IMG/VR virus record: IMGVR_UViG_3300049491_000397
Coordinates: 1 to 23,906 of that record
Strand: one strand, 5' to 3'
Source of the DNA: a virus
DNA length: 23,906 nucleotides
Below, one piece after another: positions 8,508 through 16,394 of the stretch (positions within the stretch are counted from its first letter, which is position 1; each line of letters begins with the position of its first letter). The notes beneath the pieces were generated by a model that did no database searches, was not told the DNA's origin, and was given only the letters and a program-made list of their open reading frames with translations. Both the position numbers and the translations under genes were made by a program.

Positions 8508-8904
8508 AGCGTACTGCTCCCACGACTCGGTGTTGCCAGGTGAGGCTCTGCCACCGTTCCATCACGGACCAAATGCCGCGCATCGTATGAATGAAATATT
8601 GCGAATCGAGGACCAGGCCGAAGTGGATCGGCTGGCCGGCGACGCGCAGGATCACCCCGTCGTAGAGCTGGGCCTCCTGGATGGGGATCGTCTTCCAGTG
8701 GGTGGCGATTTCCCCGCGCGCGAGGGCGGCGATCTCGGCCTGGTCGTCGGTGGTCTGATAGCCTTCGGTGTAGCTGGGGAGGACGATCCCACGTTGCTCC
8801 TGGTAAATCAGCCGGACCAACCCGTAGCAATCGAGCCCGGCGCGATCGCGGCCGCGGTCGACGAACGGGAGCTTGAGATATTGTGTGGCCCACGTCGGTC
8901 TCAT
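8491..8904 (-). CDS. NlpC/P60 peptidase of the tail tip (gpK-like)
   Basis: This 137-residue protein has the NlpC/P60 signature. The nucleophile is Cys26 in GLDCYGLVRLIY and the catalytic His is His94 in PIHFGLVL; His106 in YFIHT is a likely third member. The usual DCWGL is DCYGL here. Such enzymes cut peptidoglycan peptides and are carried at the tail tip, where they may open the cell wall during DNA entry; lambda gpK has the same C-terminal domain but also an N-terminal domain that is missing here. The gene follows DUF1833 and overlaps the hub gene by 17 bases. Its start is ATGA-coupled to the previous gene. Confidence 0.88.
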   Translation of the reverse strand: MRPTWATQYLKLPFVDRGRDRAGLDCYGLVRLIYQEQRGIVLPSYTEGYQTTDDQAEIAALARGEIATHWKTIPIQEAQLYDGVILRVAGQPIHFGLVLDSQYFIHTMRGIWSVMERWQSLTWQHRVVGAVRYDART

Positions 8905-9386
8905 ACGAACATTCCCGGAAAATCAAACGGGGTAAAGGAGCCCTCGGGGAATCGCAGGAGGTCCTCCTCATCGATGAACAATTCGCCCTCGATCCGATCG
9001 GCGTCGCCGGTGACGGTCCGCAGGACCATCCCGCTCATCTGCATCTCGATCACGTCGGGCTGGCTCGCCAACACGAGCGAGACGGTAATCGACGGCGGCG
9101 ACCCCGGGGGCAGGCTCCGGATCGCCGTCATGATCGTCTGGTCCACGGCATCGATCGCGAGCTTCACCCGCGGCGTCGATTCCGATCCGTCGTCCGGGAG
9201 GATGATCTCGAAGGGGAACGCGGTGTAGGTGTTGCCGGCGGACACCACCGGCTTCACATCCTGCACCAGGCGCAGCGGGCCGCCGACGATCAGGCTGTGG
9301 GTGATCTCAATCATGGCCAGGAGGACCTGTCCGGATTCCTGGGCGTTGGCGAGTTGGCGGAGGGCGACGGAGGTGGTCCGGCTCAT
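8901..9386 (-). CDS. DUF1833 family tail-tip protein (gpL position)
   Basis: This 161-residue protein holds the position of lambda gpL in the tail tip. It matches my memory of the DUF1833 family: a start with QLANAQESGQVLLAMIEITH, then LRLVQDVKPVVSAGNTYTAF, FEIILPDDGSE with AIDAVDQTIM, and the C-terminal end FPEGSFTPFDFPGMFV. The FPGMF ending is a strong marker of the family. These proteins help form the tail-tip complex between tape measure and central fibre. It is ATGA-coupled on both sides. No cysteine cluster of the kind that binds Fe-S in lambda gpL is visible. Confidence 0.82.
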   Translation of the reverse strand: MSRTTSVALRQLANAQESGQVLLAMIEITHSLIVGGPLRLVQDVKPVVSAGNTYTAFPFEIILPDDGSESTPRVKLAIDAVDQTIMTAIRSLPPGSPPSITVSLVLASQPDVIEMQMSGMVLRTVTGDADRIEGELFIDEEDLLRFPEGSFTPFDFPGMFV

Positions 9387-9748
9387 GGCGGGAACACCTC
9401 GAGCTTCAAGGTGACCGGGATCGTGTCGGGGCCGAGCATCGTGCCAAACACCGGGGGCTCGGTGAACCGATAGCGTTGGGTCAGCAGGGTGAACGGGTCC
9501 GTCATCTCAAATTGCAAGACGCCGCCAAAGAGGGTCGTGACATAAAATTCCTCCAGGAGGAGCCATTGCGCTTTGGTCATGTAGACGATCGGGTGGTCGT
9601 GCCTATCGATCCGGGCGCTCGTCCGCGCGCGGACCTTGGGGGGCCCCACGTCCATCGGGGTCCGGATCTGCGTGTTGCCGATCTCCCGGCGGTAACCTCT
9701 CCAGCTGATTGTGTTCGGTAAGGTGCCGGGCCATTGGATGTAGGCCAT
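9383..9748 (-). CDS. Minor tail protein, gpM-like
   Basis: This 121-residue protein directly follows the tape measure gene, the place of lambda M (109 residues), and begins the tail-tip block M-L-K-I-J. It is beta-rich, with KVRARTSARIDRHDHPIVYM, the helix TKAQWLLLEEFYVTTLFGGV and a C-terminal strand VTLKLEVFPP. A helix of the form LxxFY flanked by strands is characteristic of gpM/DUF2460-like tail-tip proteins that connect the tube to the hub. The start has AGGAGG six bases upstream and the stop overlaps the next start as ATGA. The assignment is by position and general shape. Confidence 0.7.
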   Translation of the reverse strand: MAYIQWPGTLPNTISWRGYRREIGNTQIRTPMDVGPPKVRARTSARIDRHDHPIVYMTKAQWLLLEEFYVTTLFGGVLQFEMTDPFTLLTQRYRFTEPPVFGTMLGPDTIPVTLKLEVFPP

Positions 9749-9750
9749 GT

Positions 9751-12300
9751 CTATCCTCCTGCTTTCGGACTCAGCTTGAAGCGCCCGGACATGGCGCCGT
9801 CGACGTCGCCGCTCGCGATCGCCTGGCGCGTCGCGTCTCGAATCGTGATGTAGAGCTGCCGGGCGCCGTTCGCCCCCATGCCGGCCGAGGTCTTCACGTC
9901 GGCCTTGGCGTAGTTGTTCACGATCACGTTGACGTCGGGGCTCGTCACGGTGATCGGGGTCTCGGTCGGTCTCGTCGCGCGGTCCTCCATGCGCTTGATC
10001 TCGTGGACGTCGCCGCGGGAGAGGACGATCTCGCCGGGCGTCAACATCGCCGGGACCGTGTCCCGGTTGCCGGTGCCCAACACGGGACCGCCGCGGAGGA
10101 AATGCCGGGGGATCATCGGGATCCCGCCGCCGGTCTTGGCGAACACCGAGGGGCCGCCGAAATCGGACCCGCCGCCGGCGAGCTGGGTGCCGGCCGGGAC
10201 GGTGCCGCCGGTGTTCGCAAAGGCGAGCGCCGCCGTGGCGATCGCTTTGGCCGCGGCCATCGCGGCGAGCTGGGCGATGATCTGCCCCACCATGAGCTTG
10301 ACGAAATCGAGGAGGCTCCGCATGACGTCCTTGAAGCTCTTAATCTTGCCGTTCAGGAAATCGTCGAAAAACCGAGCAAAGAAACTTTCCATGGTCTGCA
10401 CCATCCGGCGGGCGATGTCGGCGCCGAGCCCGAAGCCGGACTTCGTGTCGTCCACGTAGCGTTTCATCCCTTTCGCCCACCCGGCGAACACGTCATCCGA
10501 GGCCCGCTCGTTGGCTTCCCCGAGGGCCGTGAGGGATTGCAGCTCGATCGCTTTCTTCGCCTCCTGGGTCATGCTGGTCCGGGTGAGGATCAACTCCGCG
10601 AGCTGGTCCTCGTGGCGCGCCCAATGCTGCAGGAGCTCCCGCGATTCCTCGAGCGTCAGGTCGGTTTGTTTCGCCAGGTTCGCCACCAGCAGGTCGGTTT
10701 CATGGGCATAGCGTTGCGCCGTCGACGCGCCGATCTGGACGTCGTAATTCAGCCGGGCCTGGGCCAGCGCGATCGCCTCGGATTGCCGGGTCTCCCGGTC
10801 CGCCTTAATCGCCGCGGCGCCGGCAAACAGCAGGTCGAGCTGTTGCTTCGCCGTTTGGTTCTGGGCCTCCTGGACCTGGGCTTCGCCTTCGAGCTTCGCG
10901 TTCGTGATTTGCTGGGCGAGCACCAGCCCCTGCTGGGTCAGGTCCGCGACGCGCTTCTGATGATCGGCCTCGATCTTCTGGCGCTCGGTGGCCGTGCCGC
11001 CAAACTTGGCGAGCTGTTCCTTGTGGCCCTGGTCTTCGAGGATGAGCTGGCGTTGCACGTAGCCGGCGGCGGATTCGAGTTCCTGCTGCTTGATCCGGGC
11101 CCGGTCTTCGGCCGCGCGGACGAGCGACGACTGCCCGGCCTGCTCCGCGTTGTCCGCCAGGATCTGCTGGCGCGCGAACCCGAGCTTGGACAGCTCGAGC
11201 TCGTTTTTGATCGCCTGCTCTTTCGCCGCAAACTGGGCCTTGAATTGTTCGATGTCTGCTTTCGCCGGGCCCTGACTGATTTTCTTTTTCTTCGCCGGCT
11301 GCTCGCTCGCGGGCGGAAACGGTTTCACGATCTCGATCGGGACGATCCCTTCGGCGGCCTTGACCTTCATCTCCTCAGCCATCTTGGCGATCCGGTCCAT
11401 CCGGGCGCCCAGTTCCTTGGCCTTCTCTTCGCTGAAAATGTCGAGGATGTTGCTGGCCAGGACGATGATCTGGGCGTTCACCGTGGCGACGCTGATAAAG
11501 AAATCCTTAAAGGCGAACACCAGGCCGCGGATAAAAATGCCGGCGGCCTTCGCGCCTTCGCCCACGCCCATCTCTTTCAGGACGCCGAGGAATTCGTTCA
11601 TGACCGGGATCAGCTCTTTGCCGATCGCGATCGTCATCCCTTTCACGCCGGCCTCGAGGGTCTTCAGCTCGTCGTTGAACTTCTCCGCGGCCTTCGCGTC
11701 CTGCTCCGACATCACGAGCCCGAGGCGCCCGGCCTCGGCCATGAGGGCCTTGATCCCATCCTTGCCCTGGTTCAGGAAGGGGATGAGCTCGAGCCCGGCC
11801 TTGCCGAAGAGCTTGACCGCCGCTTCGGTTTTGCCGGCGTCGTCTTCGGCCGCGGCGAAGGCGGCCGCGACATCGAGGAGGACGTCCTCGGTCGGTCGCA
11901 TCTGTCCGGCGGTGGTGAGGGCGGTGACGCCGAGGCGGCGAAACACGGCCTCACCGTCGCCGACGCCGCGCGCCGCGTCCGTCATGTTTTGGGACAAAAA
12001 CTTCAGGCCCTTGGCGAGCTGGGCATGTTCCACGTCGGCGAGCTTCGCGGCGAACTGCAGCCCGGCCAAGGCCTTGATGTTCACGCCGACCTTCTGGCTG
12101 GTCTTCAGGAGCTCGTCGCCATAGTTGGCCGTACTCTTCGCAATCCCGAAGAGGATCGTGCCGGCGCCGGCGAGCTGGACCCGCCAATCCTTGATGAAGC
12201 TGCCGAAGGATCCGAGGGCGCTCTGCTGTTTCTTGAGCTCGGCATTGAACTGGTCCGCGACCAGTTTCAGCACGAGGGCGAGTTCCCGGTTGTCTACCAT
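9751..12300 (-). CDS. Tape measure protein
   Basis: This 849-residue protein (about the same as lambda gpH, 853) sets tail length. It opens with a helical part containing ALGSFGSFIKDWRVQLAGAG, a hydrophobic pair of segments near residues 250-290, a long charged coiled coil at about 340-560 (rich in Ala, Gln, Glu and Lys), and a conserved C-terminal region. That region has RRMVQTMESFFARFFDDFLNG near residue 635, then a long Ala-rich hydrophobic helix at about 660-694, typical of the lambda-type tape measure C-terminus. The last 120 residues are Gly-rich and beta-like (PRHFLRGGPVLGTGNRDTVP, MLTPGEIVLS). The start overlaps the previous stop as TAATG. The next gene's AGGAGG overlaps its stop. Confidence 0.9.
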   Translation of the reverse strand: MVDNRELALVLKLVADQFNAELKKQQSALGSFGSFIKDWRVQLAGAGTILFGIAKSTANYGDELLKTSQKVGVNIKALAGLQFAAKLADVEHAQLAKGLKFLSQNMTDAARGVGDGEAVFRRLGVTALTTAGQMRPTEDVLLDVAAAFAAAEDDAGKTEAAVKLFGKAGLELIPFLNQGKDGIKALMAEAGRLGLVMSEQDAKAAEKFNDELKTLEAGVKGMTIAIGKELIPVMNEFLGVLKEMGVGEGAKAAGIFIRGLVFAFKDFFISVATVNAQIIVLASNILDIFSEEKAKELGARMDRIAKMAEEMKVKAAEGIVPIEIVKPFPPASEQPAKKKKISQGPAKADIEQFKAQFAAKEQAIKNELELSKLGFARQQILADNAEQAGQSSLVRAAEDRARIKQQELESAAGYVQRQLILEDQGHKEQLAKFGGTATERQKIEADHQKRVADLTQQGLVLAQQITNAKLEGEAQVQEAQNQTAKQQLDLLFAGAAAIKADRETRQSEAIALAQARLNYDVQIGASTAQRYAHETDLLVANLAKQTDLTLEESRELLQHWARHEDQLAELILTRTSMTQEAKKAIELQSLTALGEANERASDDVFAGWAKGMKRYVDDTKSGFGLGADIARRMVQTMESFFARFFDDFLNGKIKSFKDVMRSLLDFVKLMVGQIIAQLAAMAAAKAIATAALAFANTGGTVPAGTQLAGGGSDFGGPSVFAKTGGGIPMIPRHFLRGGPVLGTGNRDTVPAMLTPGEIVLSRGDVHEIKRMEDRATRPTETPITVTSPDVNVIVNNYAKADVKTSAGMGANGARQLYITIRDATRQAIASGDVDGAMSGRFKLSPKAGG

Positions 12301-13385
12301 TATTGCACCCCTACAATGTCTCGGGCGTGTGGTTGTGCGCTATCGAGGAGGACGCCCCGGGGGCAGGCGCCGACGTGTCCGGATCCGGCCGGCAGGAGGC
12401 AGCTCACCCACTGGGTCCCGGGCATCCGTCCGTAGATCGCCTGGGCGCTCGGGGTGGCCCCGCTGATGCCGGTCGAGTAAATAAAATCAACGAGATAGAC
12501 GGTGTAGACGATCGGCTGGGCCGTGTCGGTTTCGCTCGCCTGCCCGATCGCCTTCCGCTTCCGGCTCCCGATCGGCTGGGCCAGGTCGGTTTCCGTCGCC
12601 TGATTCACGGTGACGGTGTGCCCGAGGCCGCTCTTGATCGCCGTCATGGGCTGGGCCAGGTCGGTCTCTGCCCCCAGGCCGAGGAGTTTCGCCTTGGCGT
12701 GGGTCAGCGCCTGGGCCAGGTCGGTTTCGCTCGCCTGGGTCAAAGCACGGCGTTTCTGGGGGGTGATCGGCTGGGCCAGGTCGGTCTCCGCCGGCTGCCC
12801 GATCGCCCGGGTCTTCAGGGACGTGATCGGCTGGGCCAGGTCCGTCTCCGTCACCTGGCCGACGGCGACGGTGTGGCCGCCGCCCGTCAGGATCGCGGTC
12901 ATGGGCTGGGCGGTGTCGGTCTCGGTGGTCTGCCCGAGGAGCTGGGTCTTCCGGGACGTCAGGGCCTGGGCCGTGTCCGTCTCCGCCGTCTGGTTCACGA
13001 GCCGGCGCTTCGGGTTGTTCGTAATCGCCTGGGCCAGATCGGTTTCCGTGGTCTGCCCGACGAGCCGGCGCTTCGGGTTGTTCGTGATCGCCTGGGCGAG
13101 ATCGGTTTCTGTGGTCTGGTTCACCAGCCGGCGCTTCGGCGCCCACGCGATCGGTTGCGCGAGGTCCGTCTCGGTCGTCTGTCCGATCGCCTTCGTCTTC
13201 CGGTGCGTGATCGGCTGGGCGAGCTCGGTCTCGGTGGCCTGGTTGATGAGCCGGCGTTTGGGGTTCCACGCGATGGGCTGGGCGGTGTCGGTTTCGCTCG
13301 CCTGCCCGACGGCGACGGTCTGCGCCCCGGACACCGGCGGATCGAGGTCTTCGTCAAACCATCGCTGGATGATCAGGCTATTCAT
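12300..13385 (-). CDS. Tandem-repeat protein (ETDxAQ repeats)
   Basis: This 361-residue protein consists largely of about 13 consecutive units of roughly 20 residues with the core (G/N)Q-x-x-ETD-x-AQ-(P/A)-(I/L/M), followed by a basic segment such as KRRL or KTKA. A short N-terminal leader precedes (MNSLIIQRWFDEDLDPP), and a non-repeat C-terminal part of about 70 residues follows (VYTVYLVDFIYSTG...). Acidic and basic blocks alternate, so the units may form a fibre-like solenoid. Repeats of this type occur in environmental and actinobacterial phage structural proteins, in my recollection, with no known role. It lies just before the tape measure gene, to which it is coupled by TAATG. Function is unknown; a virion or fibre component is the best guess. 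Confidence 0.7.
   Translation of the reverse strand: MNSLIIQRWFDEDLDPPVSGAQTVAVGQASETDTAQPIAWNPKRRLINQATETELAQPITHRKTKAIGQTTETDLAQPIAWAPKRRLVNQTTETDLAQAITNNPKRRLVGQTTETDLAQAITNNPKRRLVNQTAETDTAQALTSRKTQLLGQTTETDTAQPMTAILTGGGHTVAVGQVTETDLAQPITSLKTRAIGQPAETDLAQPITPQKRRALTQASETDLAQALTHAKAKLLGLGAETDLAQPMTAIKSGLGHTVTVNQATETDLAQPIGSRKRKAIGQASETDTAQPIVYTVYLVDFIYSTGISGATPSAQAIYGRMPGTQWVSCLLPAGSGHVGACPRGVLLDSAQPHARDIVGVQ
12510..13319 (-). repeat. About 13 tandem copies of a 60-base coding repeat
   Basis: The repeat array encodes the ETDxAQ units. DNA copies share runs such as CTGGGCCAGGTCGGT on the plus strand. Most units are about 60 bases, while two are longer (about 75 bases) and carry a GxGHTV linker. 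The units at about 13000-13130 are nearly identical in DNA, which suggests recent duplication. Confidence 0.8.
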
Positions 13386-14119
13386 GCGAAGGCCTCACGC
13401 ATCCAGGCGGCGCTGGTCAGGTCCGGCCATTGGCCTTCGTCGTCTTCGTGGGTCACGATCGGGGGGACCCGCTCGGGGTGGTTCAGCGGGATCCGGTAGA
13501 AGGCCGCGACCGACGCCCAGAGCTGGTCCCCGGTGTCGATCACGCTAAAGGTCGTCTCGATCGTCTGGATGGCATCGATGTCCCGCATCGCGACGCTGAG
13601 CCCGGGGTTCGAGAGGCCTGGGTCGGTAGCCGAAACCACGAAGGCGACCTCGTTGAATCCCTTGCTCCAACTCCGTCCGTCGTTCGCGGCGTCGGCCGAA
13701 TCGGACGCGCAAATCGCGAGGGCGACGGTCTGCGGGTAGGTCGTCGACGCGGTGGTCCCGGTCGAGAGGGAGGTGACGGCGCTCACGCCAGAATCGGCCT
13801 CCTGGGCCACATCGAAGACGCGCCCTTCCTGAATCGCGCCGACCCAGGCCGAGGCCTTTTGCGTCGTGGTCCATTGCCATTGGACGCTGGTCTCGGTGCC
13901 GTCGCTGTATTTGTAGGCCCAGGCGCCCGAGACGTTCGTGGAAGTGTAGTTATGGATCAGGGTCCATCCGCTGGGCGTCGTGATCGTGCTCGAGTCCTTG
14001 TCGATCGCAATGGCCGTGACGAGCACCGTTCCTCGTGGAACAATCCCGAAGTTCACGGTCAAGCTCGTCACCGTGACGTCGTTCGAATCGGCCGGGATGT
14101 TGCGGATCAACGTGGACAT
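13382..14119 (-). CDS. Beta-rich presumed virion protein
   Basis: This 245-residue protein begins MSTLIRNIPADSNDVTVTSL. Its Thr/Ser-rich strands (VLVTAIAIDKDSSTITTPSG, WTLIHNYTSTNVSGAWAYKY, TASTTYPQTVALAICASDSA) look like a jelly-roll or Ig-like surface domain. Similar stretches, with PSGWTLI followed by a YK(Y/V)-type strand, are frequent in phage and bacterial surface proteins. The C-terminal 50 residues (YRIPLNHPERVPPIVTHEDD, WPDLTSAAWMREAFA) appear separate and may be a linker or docking part. The ATG directly follows the previous TAG, and its own stop overlaps the repeat-protein start as ATGA. No specific function is assigned. Confidence 0.6.
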   Translation of the reverse strand: MSTLIRNIPADSNDVTVTSLTVNFGIVPRGTVLVTAIAIDKDSSTITTPSGWTLIHNYTSTNVSGAWAYKYSDGTETSVQWQWTTTQKASAWVGAIQEGRVFDVAQEADSGVSAVTSLSTGTTASTTYPQTVALAICASDSADAANDGRSWSKGFNEVAFVVSATDPGLSNPGLSVAMRDIDAIQTIETTFSVIDTGDQLWASVAAFYRIPLNHPERVPPIVTHEDDEGQWPDLTSAAWMREAFA

Positions 14120-14563
14120 CTAGAGGCCTCTCGCGATCGTCGCGCCCTGCACCTGAACGTGGATGTGGATCCGGTCGATCGGTGCCTGATGGATGACGGT
14201 GTGCGGGTCCCGGTAATTCACTTCATAGAGGTAGCCGGCCTCGAGGTGGACCGCCTCCTGGCTGTCGGGCCAGCACATGAGGATCCGTGGGTCGGTAATG
14301 AGGGGGAGCTGAAACCGGCGCTCATCGCGCGCGCCAAACATCGGGGCGTCCGTGTGGACCGGAATGCCTTGGTAGGCCGGAAGCTTTCGGCAGAGGATGC
14401 GCACGGCTGTCCCTCCTAGCTGTAGCGAAGCGACGAAGCCCGCGAGCCACGGAGGGGACGAGATCCACCCGTTGGTCCCGCCGCTGTCGACAAAGGGTGC
14501 CGACAGAACGGCCTCGCGCGCGGCCCGGATGTCGACCGCCCGGATCTTCCACCAGCAGGCCAT
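14120..14563 (-). CDS. Asp/Asn beta-hydroxylase-like 2-oxoglutarate Fe(II) oxygenase
   Basis: This 147-residue protein is shaped like the catalytic domain of the aspartyl/asparaginyl beta-hydroxylase family. It has HTD at 70-72, RRFQLPLITDP at 82-92, and GYLYEVNYRDPHTVIH at 110-125, followed by DRIHIHV at 130-136. The expected Fe(II) ligands would be His70, Asp72 and His121, with Arg131 as the 2-oxoglutarate-binding residue. Such enzymes hydroxylate side chains using 2-oxoglutarate and oxygen. The start at 14563 lies two bases after the preceding stop; the frame is open further upstream but that part overlaps the preceding gene. Why a tail operon should hold it is unknown: a virion protein could be the substrate, or the fold could be reused structurally. 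Confidence 0.7.
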   Translation of the reverse strand: MACWWKIRAVDIRAAREAVLSAPFVDSGGTNGWISSPPWLAGFVASLQLGGTAVRILCRKLPAYQGIPVHTDAPMFGARDERRFQLPLITDPRILMCWPDSQEAVHLEAGYLYEVNYRDPHTVIHQAPIDRIHIHVQVQGATIARGL

Positions 14564-14565
14564 GA

Positions 14566-15105
14566 TTAGCTCAGGGCGATCTGCTTCAAGTCGTCGAGCG
14601 TCGCCGCGGCGTCGATGCGCGGGTCGTTCATCGTGTCTCGGATGGTTTGCCGCTCGGCCTCGATCGCCTCCGCGTCGGCGGTCTTGCCCTGGGCGGTGGC
14701 GCCGGTCCATTTGCCGTCGAGGATGAGCAGCTGTTCGATGCCTTGGTGGCGAAGCAGTTCCTTGTGGAGGACCCGGGCCTTCTCCATGTTGTGCTCGATC
14801 TTGCCGCCGACGTCCTCGAGCGCGTTCCGGTGGGCCCGGTTCTCGTCGAACATACGGTGCTCGGCATCGGACAGCCGGCGCCAGCTCACCATCGCTGGGT
14901 CTCCCATGCGGGCCCAGTAGCGGGTGATTCGGGACAATTCGAATTCGATGTTGGCGTCCGTGTCCTCGCGCGCCCACAGGCCGGCCTTCGCGTCGACCGG
15001 CAGCCATCCGCCCTGGGGCTGGCGCGGGAATCGCCCGGTGAGCTGCATGGCGACATGGGCGACGGATCCGTCGGCTCGACTCACTCCGAGATAGATTTCG
15101 GCCAT
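14566..15105 (-). CDS. Helical protein of unknown function next to fibre gene
   Basis: This 179-residue protein opens with a short beta part, MAEIYLGVSRADGSVAHVAM, then QLTGRFPRQPQGGWLPVDAK, and then becomes strongly helical and charged from about residue 50 to the end (SDAEHRMFDENRAHRNALED, MEKARVLHKELLRHQGI, EAIEAERQTIRDTMNDP). The helical part could form a coiled coil. It starts two bases after the fibre-like gene stop and ends two bases before the hydroxylase-like gene. A fibre-assembly helper is conceivable because of position, but no known chaperone family was recognised. Confidence 0.6.
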   Translation of the reverse strand: MAEIYLGVSRADGSVAHVAMQLTGRFPRQPQGGWLPVDAKAGLWAREDTDANIEFELSRITRYWARMGDPAMVSWRRLSDAEHRMFDENRAHRNALEDVGGKIEHNMEKARVLHKELLRHQGIEQLLILDGKWTGATAQGKTADAEAIEAERQTIRDTMNDPRIDAAATLDDLKQIALS

Positions 15106-15107
15106 GG

Positions 15108-15905
15108 TTATTGGTCCCCGAAGCAGGCCCAGAAGTAGTTCTGCGGGTCCTGCGCCACAAATGTGATTGCCGTCTGGTCGTAGCTTTCAATCTCGAACAC
15201 GCCGGCCGTCGGGGAGGCGTTCCGGATCGCGTGGTCTTCGACGCCGGTGGCGGTGAGCGCCGTGACCGTCCGCTCGAGGCTGGCGACGACCGAGTAGTTC
15301 GCGCTGGAGAAATCGGTCCCGATATTCACACCCAAGCGTCCGGTCCCGGTGTCGGTGACGCTCGTCGTGTTCCAATTCACGGTGAGGGAGGTGCCGGCGC
15401 CGACCGCCTTGCCCCAGCATTTACAGGCGCCCGGGTGCCAGTTGAATCCCTGGGGCGTCACATATTTATCGGTAGCGGTGCCCGCTTCCATCTCGGCTTG
15501 CGTGGCGGCGTTGCCCACCGAGGGGTAGACGCCGCCGTTCAAGTCGTAGTGAATCCAGACGCCGCTCTGGGTCAGGACCAACGATTCCCCGGCCAGCAAG
15601 ATCACTTTCGCCAGGGTCTCCACGTTGGTGCCGTCGGTATGTTCCACCGTGACGGTGCAGGGCGTCGACGCGTGGTTGTTGTAGATGTTGACGTGCTTGA
15701 CGTTCCGCCGCCGGTTCGAGGTCGTGCAGTCCAGGATCGTCGTCGTCGTGGCCGTCGTGATCGAGGCCGTGTTGGTGCGGACGATGTCCTGGACCACCGG
15801 CGGGGTGGCGTTGTCCGCCTCCATCGCCGACACATGGACTTCGATGTCGGCCGTGGCGCTCGTGACCAAGCGCAGAATGTCGGCCGTGGCTCGCAGGATC
15901 AGCAT
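15108..15905 (-). CDS. Tail fibre-like beta-rich protein
   Basis: This 265-residue protein starts behind AAGGGAG, seven bases upstream, which overlaps the previous stop. The N-terminal half has Thr-rich strands (NTASITTATTTTILDC) and a jelly-roll-like piece NVKHVNIYNNHASTPCTVTV followed by LLAGESLVLTQSGVWIHYD. The middle contains NAATQAEMEAGTATDKYVTP, a linker typical of phage tail fibre and receptor-binding proteins ahead of their tip domain. The C-terminal domain, about 110 residues, has strands ending FWACFGDQ. This makes a fibre or adhesin subunit likely. The exact role in the particle is unknown. Confidence 0.62.
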   Translation of the reverse strand: MLILRATADILRLVTSATADIEVHVSAMEADNATPPVVQDIVRTNTASITTATTTTILDCTTSNRRRNVKHVNIYNNHASTPCTVTVEHTDGTNVETLAKVILLAGESLVLTQSGVWIHYDLNGGVYPSVGNAATQAEMEAGTATDKYVTPQGFNWHPGACKCWGKAVGAGTSLTVNWNTTSVTDTGTGRLGVNIGTDFSSANYSVVASLERTVTALTATGVEDHAIRNASPTAGVFEIESYDQTAITFVAQDPQNYFWACFGDQ

Positions 15906-15917
15906 GGCTCGGCTCCC

Positions 15918-16391
15918 TTATGAGGCCCGGAAGAATCCGGCGGCCGCAATCTGGGCGGTGATGTCGCTGCCGTCCGGGGTCACCACGAAATCGTGCATGG
16001 TGCAGGGGACGACGTTGGCGTCGGTGCCGCCGGTCGTGTCGTTGTCGTAAGCGATAACCAGGTCGTTCCACCCGTCGCCGGCGGCGACCGCAGTCCAGGT
16101 CTGGTCCGGGATGTCGAGATCCACGCGGTCGTTCGCGTCGTCCGGTGCAAAGGCGGTGAGGTCCGCGTCGGTCAGGGTCTTCCGGGCATAGCCGGAATTC
16201 GTGACCTCGTTCGTCGTGCCGGCCACGAGGGCGGTGACCGTGTCGACGTCCCGGAGGGTGGCGTCGGATTCAATCCCGGCCGTGGCCAGAATCAACACAA
16301 TGAAGGCGGAATTCGCCGGGTCGTTGCCGTCGATGCGGACATAGAATTCCGCCACGCGGCCCTTGGCGATGTTAAAGACCTGATCGGCCAT
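15918..16391 (-). CDS. Presumed virion protein of unknown function
   Basis: This 157-residue protein begins MADQVFNIAKGRVAEFYVRI and has an acidic, beta-rich make-up with few basic residues. Segments include SAFIVLILATAGIES, YARKTLTDADLTAFAPDD, DIPDQTWTAVAAGDGWNDLVI and PCTMHDFVVTPDGSDITAQ. Proteins of this style recur in environmental phage tail regions, to my recollection, without an assigned role. The start lies three bases after the previous stop. There is no signal peptide or catalytic motif. It probably contributes to the virion, but this rests on context only. Confidence 0.6.
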   Translation of the reverse strand: MADQVFNIAKGRVAEFYVRIDGNDPANSAFIVLILATAGIESDATLRDVDTVTALVAGTTNEVTNSGYARKTLTDADLTAFAPDDANDRVDLDIPDQTWTAVAAGDGWNDLVIAYDNDTTGGTDANVVPCTMHDFVVTPDGSDITAQIAAAGFFRAS

Positions 16392-16394
16392 GGG

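Noticed and set aside
9709-12435. Plus-strand open frame of 908 codons
   Set aside because: It is the antisense shadow of the tape measure gene. It is Leu/Arg/Gly/Asp-rich and lacks a ribosome binding site.
12303-13499. Plus-strand open frame over the repeat array, itself repetitive
   Set aside because: The repeat pattern is simply the complement of the ETDxAQ array. The minus-strand reading has coupled starts and stops with its neighbours.
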